Shown here: positions 8,243-15,877 of the stretch, piece after piece
How positions within the stretch are numbered: position 1 is the stretch's first letter
How the letters are laid out: each line of letters opens with the position of its first letter
Assembly: GCA_964531335.1 (NCBI GenBank)
Contig: CAZHEV010000014.1
Coordinates: 1 to 20,063, forward strand
DNA from: CAZHEV01 sp964531335 [NCBI: uncultured bacterium]
GTDB lineage: Bacteria > Eisenbacteria > RBG-16-71-46 > CAZHEV01
Length of the DNA: 20,063 bases
Direction: 5' to 3'
Position numbers and translations under genes: made by a program
Notes under the pieces: model-generated
The model's input: only the letters and a program-made list of their open reading frames with translations
Told to the model about the DNA's origin: nothing
The model's database searches: none

Positions 8243-8939
8243 GTTTTCGTCCGCCGCCTTCGGCGCCCACCGGCTCTATCGTGAACACATCGCTTTTGGC
8301 CGTGGTGCTTCTATCGGTCACGCCGGTCGTGCCCAGCAACATCCTCGCGAGATAGGAGGGGATCGAGAATATCCCTCCCCCGCCTCTTGAGGGGACGTCG
8401 CCGCTCAGCCAGTCCTCCAGCTCGCCCAGCTCCTCCACGGTCATCGGCCTGAGATGGGCGCGCACCGCGATGTAGTACTCCTCGCCGGGCTCCAGCTCAT
8501 CCGCGCTTATCAGGTTCAGGTCGTCCAGGCGGGTGGTTACCTCTTCAACCTCGGCCGGCGTATCGTATCTCTCGGGTGTGTCCCTTCTGAAGCGCACGAT
8601 GTACTGCTCGGCCCAGAGGTCGTAGGTCACCTTCAAGGTCAGGGTCCTGGTCAGCTCGAGCTTGTCGAACCAAAGGCTTCTGGATCTCCAGAGCTCGGCC
8701 GTGTACGTGATGTTGGTCGCGAAGCCTTTGAGCAGGGCATCCTGCCGCCCTTCGTCAAACGCGCCCTCCAGCAGCAGATCGAAGGTGAGGACTTCGGAGT
8801 TGATTTTGAGATCGCTTACGCCGATTCGAAGGCCGCCGTCTTCTTCCTGGGCTGTAGACGCACGGGGCAGGGATAGACAACCTACGCAAACGAGCAGAAG
8901 GATGGCGCGCCATCGCGTGGTCCCCAGATTGTCTGTCAC
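8232..8939 (-). CDS. DUF4390 domain protein, exported
   Basis: 235 residues beginning at a GTG (8939) with an AGAGAGG ribosome site upstream. There is a signal peptide or N-terminal anchor (about 1-30, core AILLLVCVGCLSL). The mature part follows the DUF4390 pattern: an early strand pair (EVLTFDLLLEGAF), RSRSLWFDKLELTRTLTLKV, YDLWAEQYIV, a charged helix (PAEVEEVTTRLDDL) and GEEYYIAVRAHLRPM, then a tail with EDWLSGD. The biochemical role of DUF4390 is unknown; in other bacteria it often sits next to NtrY/NtrX-type two-component genes, which fits this locus. It lies 52 bases after the Omp85-like gene in the same direction and is likely co-transcribed from the sigma-54 promoter at 10581-10595. 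Its 3' end overlaps the convergent metallopeptidase gene by 11 bases. Confidence 0.8.
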   Translation of the reverse strand: MTDNLGTTRWRAILLLVCVGCLSLPRASTAQEEDGGLRIGVSDLKINSEVLTFDLLLEGAFDEGRQDALLKGFATNITYTAELWRSRSLWFDKLELTRTLTLKVTYDLWAEQYIVRFRRDTPERYDTPAEVEEVTTRLDDLNLISADELEPGEEYYIAVRAHLRPMTVEELGELEDWLSGDVPSRGGGGIFSIPSYLARMLLGTTGVTDRSTTAKSDVFTIEPVGAEGGGRKPIS

Positions 8940-8991
8940 ACCGTACCTCTCTCGCCACGCCTCGGGCGGAGATCCTCGGTCCGAGGCGGTG

Positions 8992-10503
8992 CTAGAAAGT
9001 CCTGTTCAGTCGCAGTCCCACCAGAACCGGAGAGCCCGATTCCTTGACGTCCGTCGCGGCGTATATCTGCGTCTGGTTGCAGAGGATCTCCAGGCCGACG
9101 CCGGCGTCCAGCTCCAGCCTTTGATCGCCGAAACCGCCGTCCCCGTACCACGCCTTTCCGGAGTCCACGAACAGGAAGACGCCGATGTCCTTTCCGGCCC
9201 GGACGCCGTACTCGATGTTTCCCAGGACCATCTGGTCCCCGGTGAGCTCCTTGAAGTCATGCCCCCTCAGCGTGCCGATACCCCCCACGTAGAACTCCTT
9301 TTGGAGGGGCAGCGTGCCCTGAGTCCTGGACCCCAGCATGAAGCGGTAGCGCAGGAACTGAGAGGGATTGAGCTTGACGTAGTTTCTCGCGTCGAGCCTA
9401 ACGGTGGTGAAGTCGAAGCGACCCCCGAGGCCGCCCCCGGCCTTTTCCACGGAGACGCCGGCAAAGGCCCCGTTGGGCACGCACTTGTCCCCGTCCACGG
9501 TGTCCAGGGTATAGGACGCGATTATGCTCGTCATGTCTCCGTCGTCTATGTCCTCGTTCGGGCGAAACATGGTGGAGCCGCGGAGGAGGCTCCAGTCGGC
9601 CCTGCGCCTCAACGAGCTGTAGCCGTCGTCGCGGTACTCCACCTTGAATGAGCTGTGCGAAAGGAGATCGAAACGGGCGTGCAGGGCGACTCCTTCCCTG
9701 GTGAAATAGTCCCTGTAGTCCTCCTTGAGGAAGAACGCGGCCAGGGTGTTTTCGGTGTCGCCTATTATCACTTTGTCCAGGGGATTGGAGTCGGTGATCT
9801 TGTAGACCGACGCCCCGGCGTACAGCGGGATAAACGACAGGAGCCTCTGCTCTATGCCGACGTCGTAGAACCACTTGTCCTGCTTGGCACTGTATATCTC
9901 ACGCAAGCGTATCCTGGGCACGCGCCAGTCGGTGTGGTCCAGGTCCTGGGTGAGGCCTACCGACAGGCCGTCCACGCGCTGGTATCCGAGGTCGAGCCCG
10001 AAGTCCAGCTCGTCGTCGGCGTCGCAGCATTCGGCCGGCGGCACATCCTCATAAGGCTCGTCCCAGCGCGGGAGCGGCCGCCCTTCCCGGTAGCCCGAGG
10101 AGGGGCTCTCAATGCGCACCTCGTCGTCGTCGATTAGGATCTCGTAAACTCGGCGGTCCCTTCCCGGAGAGCCGCCCGCCCCCTGCGGCTCGAAATCCAG
10201 GTAGTACTCGAGGGAGTCCGCCCCCGTGCTGTCGGCGGCCGCGGAGCCTCCGAAGTCGAGATAGTACGCTTCCCGATCGGGCGCCGCCAGAGTGTCCGGA
10301 CGCGCCGCCGCCACAGAGTCCGCCGGCGCCGCGGCCGGTGAGTCCGCGGCCGAGCTGTCCGGGTCCGCCTTCTTGATCACCACCACCGCCGAAGCGGTCG
10401 ATTGCGGATCGAGCTGCGGCCCCGCCGCGAGCGCGACCGCCGCCGCCGCGCAGGCCGCAAGCGCGGTTCGCCCCATCGCGCGTCTGTCCTTGACTGCGTG
10501 CAT
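8992..10503 (-). CDS. Omp85/BamA-superfamily outer-membrane barrel protein without POTRA domains
   Basis: 503 residues. The signal peptide is near the start (LAACAAAAVALAAG). Next comes a low-complexity Ala/Asp/Ser/Pro segment that contains YYLDF twice, about 20 residues apart. The C-terminal two thirds alternate in the way of beta strands and end in a barrel: FYVGGIGTLRGHDF is the conserved GG-x-x-x-x-RG(F/Y/H) loop of Omp85 proteins, followed by LGNIEYGV and DVGVFLFVD-type strands. The final residue is Phe, as in BAM-assembled porins. No POTRA repeats are visible, so it is not BamA itself; it resembles surface-antigen/patatin-type or TamA-like barrels. I chose the ATG at 10503, with GGAGG eight bases before it; an in-frame GTG or ATG further up would overlap the sigma-54 promoter at 10581-10595. 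It precedes the DUF4390 gene. Confidence 0.82.
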   Translation of the reverse strand: MHAVKDRRAMGRTALAACAAAAVALAAGPQLDPQSTASAVVVIKKADPDSSAADSPAAAPADSVAAARPDTLAAPDREAYYLDFGGSAAADSTGADSLEYYLDFEPQGAGGSPGRDRRVYEILIDDDEVRIESPSSGYREGRPLPRWDEPYEDVPPAECCDADDELDFGLDLGYQRVDGLSVGLTQDLDHTDWRVPRIRLREIYSAKQDKWFYDVGIEQRLLSFIPLYAGASVYKITDSNPLDKVIIGDTENTLAAFFLKEDYRDYFTREGVALHARFDLLSHSSFKVEYRDDGYSSLRRRADWSLLRGSTMFRPNEDIDDGDMTSIIASYTLDTVDGDKCVPNGAFAGVSVEKAGGGLGGRFDFTTVRLDARNYVKLNPSQFLRYRFMLGSRTQGTLPLQKEFYVGGIGTLRGHDFKELTGDQMVLGNIEYGVRAGKDIGVFLFVDSGKAWYGDGGFGDQRLELDAGVGLEILCNQTQIYAATDVKESGSPVLVGLRLNRTF

Positions 10504-10580
10504 CTTGGTTTCCTCCCCGATGGCCCGGCCGAATCTCCTTGGAAAGCGGGCTGTACTGCCCTGACCCGCACGATCTAGTG

Positions 10581-10595
10581 GCAAGAGCCGTACCA
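10581..10595 (-). promoter_or_regulatory. Sigma-54 (-24/-12) promoter of the Omp85-like gene
   Basis: On the minus strand TGGTAC, five bases (GGCTC), then TTGC. It has the invariant GG and GC with exact sigma-54 spacing and one difference from TGGCAC. It lies 78 bases before the ATG at 10503, almost the same distance as the plus-strand site has to its gene. Confidence 0.65.
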
Positions 10596-10768
10596 TCTCG
10601 AGGACCTCGCCGGCGAGCCGTTCCCGGTCCCGGCTTCCGGCCTCAAAGCTACAGGGGGGAGCGGTGTTATCTCAAGATCAAGTTGCCGCTCGGGGCGTAC
10701 GGCGCGGGAGAGCGGGTGTGGCATGGCCGCAACTGGTGTGGAGCTACCACACGAAAACGGGCTCCGTC

Positions 10769-12142
<1,374 letters not shown>

Positions 12143-12256
12143 CTTATAGTCGTCTCCTGGCTTCTCGCTCCTCGCTCTTCCGGCGGCCCGGCCGGGTCAG
12201 TTACGCGCGTCGCCGGCGGGCGAGGACACGCCTCGCGGCCCGGCGAGGGTCCCAAG

Positions 12257-12335
12257 TCGCCGGCTGATGCTCACGCCTCGCCGCCTGCCGATGGACCCGC
12301 CTCGCCGGCTGATGCTCACGCCTCGCCGCCTGCCG
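12257..12335. repeat. Tandem duplication across the kinase stop codon (34-base units, 45-base period)
   Basis: The 34 bases at 12257-12290 recur without change at 12302-12335. On the minus strand each copy encodes GGEA and then TGA. The right-hand copy carries the real stop of the kinase (12318-12316), and the left-hand copy carries a second in-frame stop 15 codons later. The period is a multiple of three. Confidence 0.9.
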
Positions 12336-14178
12336 CGGGAAACATCAGGGTGATCTTCGCGCCGGCCCCCGGGCTGCTCTCTATCTCCAGTCGACCGCCG
12401 TGCTGGAGCACTATCTTGTGCACAACGGCGAGCCCCAGCCCGCTGCCCTTGGCCTTGGTGGTGAAGTACGCGTCGGTGGCCCTGGCGAGCGTCTCGCGAT
12501 CCATGCCGGGCCCGGTATCTTCAACCTCAAGAACGACCCACGAGCGCCCTCCGCCGCGCTCGCTCCGGGTGCGCACAGTGACCCTACCACCGTCCGGCAT
12601 GGCTTCAACGGAGTTCTTCAACAGGTTGTTGAGCACCATTCTTATCTGGCCTGAGTCCAGGTGGGCGTCCGGCAGGTCCTCATCGAGCTCCAATGCGAAG
12701 TCCGCCGACTTCTCATGCCTGAAAAGCTCCACGGCCTCGGAGGCCGGCGTGTTCAGGTTTCTGCGCGCGGGCGAGGGCTCGGGCAGCTTCGCGAACTGCG
12801 AGAAGCTCGAGGCAAGCGATTTCAAGGTGTCCACCTCGCCGAGGATCGAATCGAGCCCCTCGCTCAGCGCCTTCTGCTCGTCCTCGGGCATGGACTTTAC
12901 ACGATCTCTTATCCTGCGTATGGCGAACTGTATCGGAGTTAAGGGATTTCGTATCTCGTGAGCGGCTACCCTGGCTATGTCCTGCCAGGCGGCCGCCCTC
13001 TCGGCCATCGCCAGATCGCGCTTGTAAGCGGCCAGCTCATCCACCATCGAGTTGAACCTCTCGGCGAGAAACCTGGTCTCCCTGCTTCCCGACGGCTCGA
13101 CCACGACCCCTTCGTCCCCCCGCGCCACCTTGCTCATACCGTCGGCCAGCCTGACCAAGGGACGGCTGAGGCTGCGCGCGGCCCAGCGGGCGGTGAGAAG
13201 GCTTGCCACCGTCAGGACAAGCAGAAGGGCCGCGGCCCATATCCAGATCGTGCCGACGTAGAGCCCCTTCAGAATATCGAGCTGCCTGTAGAAGGCTATC
13301 CCCCTGCCTACATGGCTCACGTGATCGAAGAACCCGGGGCCCAGGTAGAGCGCCATGACCATGAGCGCCTCGGTCCCCGCCCCCTCGGCGGCACCGGCCG
13401 CCCCCGGCTCGCGTTCCGATCCGGGCGCGCTTTCACCATCGTCGGCCGTCGCGGCATCTAAGGCCGTGCCGGCGGCCCCCTCGGCGGCCGAGCCCGCCCC
13501 GGGCTCCGCGGCCGTCCCTCGCCGGCCGCCCGCGCTCGCGGGCCGCGGCACCTCGACCGCGTCAACGAGCCAGCCCGCCTTGTCGTAGTAAAGCCCCGGC
13601 CCCAGCGGCCGCGGCAGCTCGGGCCTTGGGACCGCGGCGGGAGGCGGGTCTTCCGCCGCTTCCGGGTGCCGCCCCGCCGGGCTCTCGGCCGGGGAATCCG
13701 CATGCGTCGCGCTTTCTTCGCCGGCGCCCTCGGTGCTCGGGCCTTCGGCCGCCGGGACCTCGGCGCCTCCGGCCGCCGCCGGCCCTGTCACCTCCGCCGC
13801 GATGCGCCACCCTCCGCCTCCGCTTTTCGTGTAGAGGCACGCGTAGTCCACCGGGTGCCTTTCGAGGAGGGGCGGCAGCGCCGCCTCCGCCTCTGGGGCG
13901 GCGCCCGCCCCCAGAAAGCTCCGGGCCTCGGGGCCGGCGGCGGCCGCCACGGCCGCCGCGTGCAGCGACTCCTCCAAGGTCGCAAGCGAGGCCTTGCTCA
14001 CCTCGAAGGCGCTGTCGAGCGTCCTTGTCACGCCCGGGCTCTTCATCAGCTCAAGACTTCGGGCGATGCGCTGCGAGGCGAGGAAGGTCACCAGCAGGGA
14101 GGGCACTATGGCGAACAGGGCCAACATGAGCGCAAGCCTCGCCCTTATCGATGAGCCCCTCTGCCTGCCTCCGTCCAT
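12316..14178 (-). CDS. NtrY-like membrane sensor histidine kinase
   Basis: 620 residues. Membrane segment 1 is at about 14-34 and segment 2 at about 308-328, enclosing a periplasmic sensor region. A HAMP linker follows (about 329-385, with SRPLVRLADGMSKVARGDEG). The HisKA domain has phospho-acceptor His407 in AAHEIRNPLTPI, and the ATPase domain shows the N box NNLLKNSVEAMPDGG, the G1 box DTGPGMD and G2 GSGLGLAVV. The sensor part is odd: two long Ala/Gly/Pro/Glu-rich low-complexity inserts (around 13380-13540 and 13630-13790) interrupt ordinary sequence such as LLERHPVDYACLYTKSGGG and GPGLYYDKAGWLVDAVEVP. The ATG (14178) follows the rlmN stop by 13 bases, and its GAGGGGG ribosome site overlaps that stop, implying coupling. 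The partner is the NtrX-like regulator. The signal sensed is unknown. Confidence 0.92.
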   Translation of the reverse strand: MDGGRQRGSSIRARLALMLALFAIVPSLLVTFLASQRIARSLELMKSPGVTRTLDSAFEVSKASLATLEESLHAAAVAAAAGPEARSFLGAGAAPEAEAALPPLLERHPVDYACLYTKSGGGGWRIAAEVTGPAAAGGAEVPAAEGPSTEGAGEESATHADSPAESPAGRHPEAAEDPPPAAVPRPELPRPLGPGLYYDKAGWLVDAVEVPRPASAGGRRGTAAEPGAGSAAEGAAGTALDAATADDGESAPGSEREPGAAGAAEGAGTEALMVMALYLGPGFFDHVSHVGRGIAFYRQLDILKGLYVGTIWIWAAALLLVLTVASLLTARWAARSLSRPLVRLADGMSKVARGDEGVVVEPSGSRETRFLAERFNSMVDELAAYKRDLAMAERAAAWQDIARVAAHEIRNPLTPIQFAIRRIRDRVKSMPEDEQKALSEGLDSILGEVDTLKSLASSFSQFAKLPEPSPARRNLNTPASEAVELFRHEKSADFALELDEDLPDAHLDSGQIRMVLNNLLKNSVEAMPDGGRVTVRTRSERGGGRSWVVLEVEDTGPGMDRETLARATDAYFTTKAKGSGLGLAVVHKIVLQHGGRLEIESSPGAGAKITLMFPAAGGEA

Positions 14179-14191
14179 TATCTTTACCCCC

Positions 14192-15232
14192 TCACCTGGT
14201 CTTTGTCGCCAACTGGCCGCAGGCGGCGTCTATGTCCGCGCCCTTGCTCGCGCGTATTGTAACGGCGGGCGCGTGGGCGTAAAGGTATTCCACAAAGCGC
14301 GCGAAAGCTCCCTCGGTGGACGGGCGAAAGCGCGCCCGGGGACACGCGTTGTATTGAATGATATTTATCTTACAAGGCAGTCGCGACGCTATCTCGGCGA
14401 GAGCGGCCGCCTCCTTGAGGCTGTCGTTTACCCCTCCCAGCATGACGTATTCGAGTGTCACCCTGCGCCCCACGGCCGAGGCGTAGCCCGCGGCCGCGCT
14501 TATGACCTGCTTTATCGGGTATCTCGCGGCTATGGGCATGAGCTTTGCGCGCAGCTCATCCGTCGGCGCGTTCAGCGATATGGCCAGCCCGACCTGGAGG
14601 CCGAGCGATCTCAGCCTTCGTATACCTCTCGGCAATCCGGCGGTGCTCACAGTCATGCGCCTTGCCCCCACCGCGGCGCCGTTGGGATCGTTGAGGATCC
14701 TTATCGCCTTGAAAAGCGACGGGCAGTTCGCGAGCGGCTCTCCCATTCCCATGAACACTATGTTGATCCGCCGGCCGGAAAGGGGCGCCTGGGCGGACGG
14801 CCTCGCGGCCAGGACCTGCCCGACTATCTCGCCCGCGCTTAGGTTCCTGGCAAAGCCCATCCTTGCCGTGGCGCAGAAAGCGCATCCCAGGGCGCATCCC
14901 ACTTGTGTCGAAACGCAGACCGTGGACTTGTCCCCGTCCCTCATGAGCACCGTCTCGACGGCCAGGCCGTCTCTGAGCCTCATGACATACTTCTCCGTGA
15001 AGTCGAGCCTCGATGCCCTTGCCGAAGCGATCTCGCACGGCGGCAGGTCGTATCGCTCGGTGAGATGGGCCCTCAAGGAGCTCGGCAGGTTCGTCATCGA
15101 GGCGACGTCATCGACCCCCCGACGATGGATCCAAGAGAAAAGCTGCCTTGCCCTGTATGCCGGAAATCCCTCCGAGGAGAGTGCTCTCTCGAGCTCTCCG
15201 AGCGTGAGGCCTAGGATGTCCCTGTCGCGCAT
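14192..15232 (-). CDS. rlmN: 23S rRNA (adenine2503-C2)-methyltransferase / tRNA A37 methyltransferase
   Basis: Radical-SAM enzyme that methylates C2 of A2503 in 23S rRNA and A37 in some tRNAs, aiding translational accuracy. 346 residues. The [4Fe-4S] motif is C113-x3-C117-x2-C120 (CALGCAFCATARMGF). Other signatures are NIVFMGMGEPLANC, STAGLPRGIRRL, LAISLNAPTDELR, VTLEYVMLGGVND, and the C-terminal Cys338 in IDAACGQLA, the methyl-carrying cysteine that together with the Fe-S cluster defines RlmN/Cfr. The ATG at 15232 gives a normal family length; the open frame extends upstream through GC-rich palindromes to 15457, but that part is not RlmN-like. The ribosome site is only AGGGA. It heads the rlmN-kinase-regulator operon. 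No convincing promoter is visible; a TATATT-like -10 at 15305-15300 lacks a -35 box. Confidence 0.95.
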   Translation of the reverse strand: MRDRDILGLTLGELERALSSEGFPAYRARQLFSWIHRRGVDDVASMTNLPSSLRAHLTERYDLPPCEIASARASRLDFTEKYVMRLRDGLAVETVLMRDGDKSTVCVSTQVGCALGCAFCATARMGFARNLSAGEIVGQVLAARPSAQAPLSGRRINIVFMGMGEPLANCPSLFKAIRILNDPNGAAVGARRMTVSTAGLPRGIRRLRSLGLQVGLAISLNAPTDELRAKLMPIAARYPIKQVISAAAGYASAVGRRVTLEYVMLGGVNDSLKEAAALAEIASRLPCKINIIQYNACPRARFRPSTEGAFARFVEYLYAHAPAVTIRASKGADIDAACGQLATKTR

Positions 15233-15248
15233 TCGATTCCCTGTTGCG

Positions 15249-15278
15249 GCCCGGGGTCCCCCGGGGGTCCCCCGGGGG
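15249..15278. repeat. GC-only palindromic tandem repeat in the rlmN leader
   Basis: TCCCCCGGGGG occurs twice back to back (15257-15267 and 15268-15278), preceded by a partial copy. Every unit is self-complementary, so the transcript upstream of the rlmN ribosome site could form very stable alternative hairpins. Confidence 0.75.
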
Positions 15279-15349
15279 CGGCCTGGCTTCCCCTTCGGTA
15301 ATATAACTTCCGAAGCTACATAAGAAAGTGCATTCCGCACTATTAACGA

Positions 15350-15379
15350 TTGACACACATACATTAGCACCTGTATACT
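15350..15379 (+). promoter_or_regulatory. Sigma-70-type promoter of the small-protein / TPR-regulator unit
   Basis: TTGACA (15350-15355, 6/6) and TATACT (15374-15379, 5/6) are 18 bases apart in an AT-rich patch. The expected start is near 15386, giving a leader of about 115 bases before the ATG at 15502. So the activator operon itself does not appear to be sigma-54 dependent. Confidence 0.7.
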
Positions 15380-15421
15380 GATGATGGGAATAGCCGACGA
15401 GATGGGTAATAGTGGAGGACA

Positions 15422-15472
15422 TGAGGTTTTCTGCCGGAACAACCTCAGCCTCGCCAAGGGAAACTCCCTCGG
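15422..15472 (+). promoter_or_regulatory. Two hairpins in the 5' leader of the small-protein gene
   Basis: TGAGGTT (15422-15428) pairs with AACCTCA (15441-15447). A second stem, AGGGA/TCCCT with outer CC/GG (15454-15472), follows. I match them to no known riboswitch, and neither is followed by a T tract. They may be mRNA-stabilising or regulatory. Confidence 0.35.
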
Positions 15473-15501
15473 TTTTCCAACTGGGTCAAGGAGAGATGAC
15501 C

Positions 15502-15828
15502 ATGCTTAGTCCAAAGCTCATTCCAGCTCTATGTGTGCTGGTAGCCTTGGCCCTCTCCACCGGAGCCCCACCCTTTATTCATGCTCTGGAACGCCCCCCA
15601 GATATCGCGATCCAGCCTGGTGACTACACCGGGTCAGTCTCGTCAGGGCCGCCGATGGTTCAGGATGACGGAGATCCCGATGACTGGGCCAGCCGTTCAG
15701 ACGACGAGAGCTCAGGCGGTGGCCAGAACGAGCAACTGGGAGGATCCGGCGCTGAGTGGGACAACTACAAACACGCAATTAGAGGATTGATTCTGCGCAT
15801 CAAGATTGCTCTAGGTGGGATCTTATAA
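15502..15828 (+). CDS. Small secreted acidic protein, possible signal precursor
   Basis: 108 residues and no family that I recognise. It begins with a signal peptide ([20 protein letters not shown], cut probably near IHALE). An acidic, glycine/serine-rich middle follows ([18 protein letters not shown], then a GGG linker). The tail is quite different, cationic and amphipathic: [19 protein letters not shown] chose the ATG at 15502 because AAGGAG lies eight bases before it; an ATG two codons earlier and a GTG at 15412 are less well placed. It has its own sigma-70-type promoter, and its stop lies 49 bases before the TPR-sigma-54 activator, in the same direction, so the two are almost certainly one transcript. 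A short exported precursor beside a TPR regulator suggests a peptide signal or a regulated secreted product; this is inference. Confidence 0.75.
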   Translation: MLSPKLIPALCVLVALALSTGAPPFIHALERPPDIAIQPGDYTGSVSSGPPMVQDDGDPDDWASRSDDESSGGGQNEQLGGSGAEWDNYKHAIRGLILRIKIALGGIL

Positions 15829-15877
15829 ACATGGGACGGCGACGTCTGCCCTAACTAAACCGGACGGGGTTAGTCGC

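Noticed and set aside
10736-10752. Hairpin GTGTGG/CCACAC just after the NtrX-like gene
   Set aside because: It has no T tract on either strand, so I do not call it an intrinsic terminator.
15233-15457. N-terminal extension of RlmN from the open frame up to 15457
   Set aside because: The added residues are encoded by promoter DNA and GC palindromes, and the ATG at 15232 gives the normal family length.
15815-15877. GTG at 15815 as the start of the TPR activator
   Set aside because: It overlaps the end of the small-protein gene and adds residues with no TPR character; the ATG at 15878 is simpler, although its ribosome site is weak.
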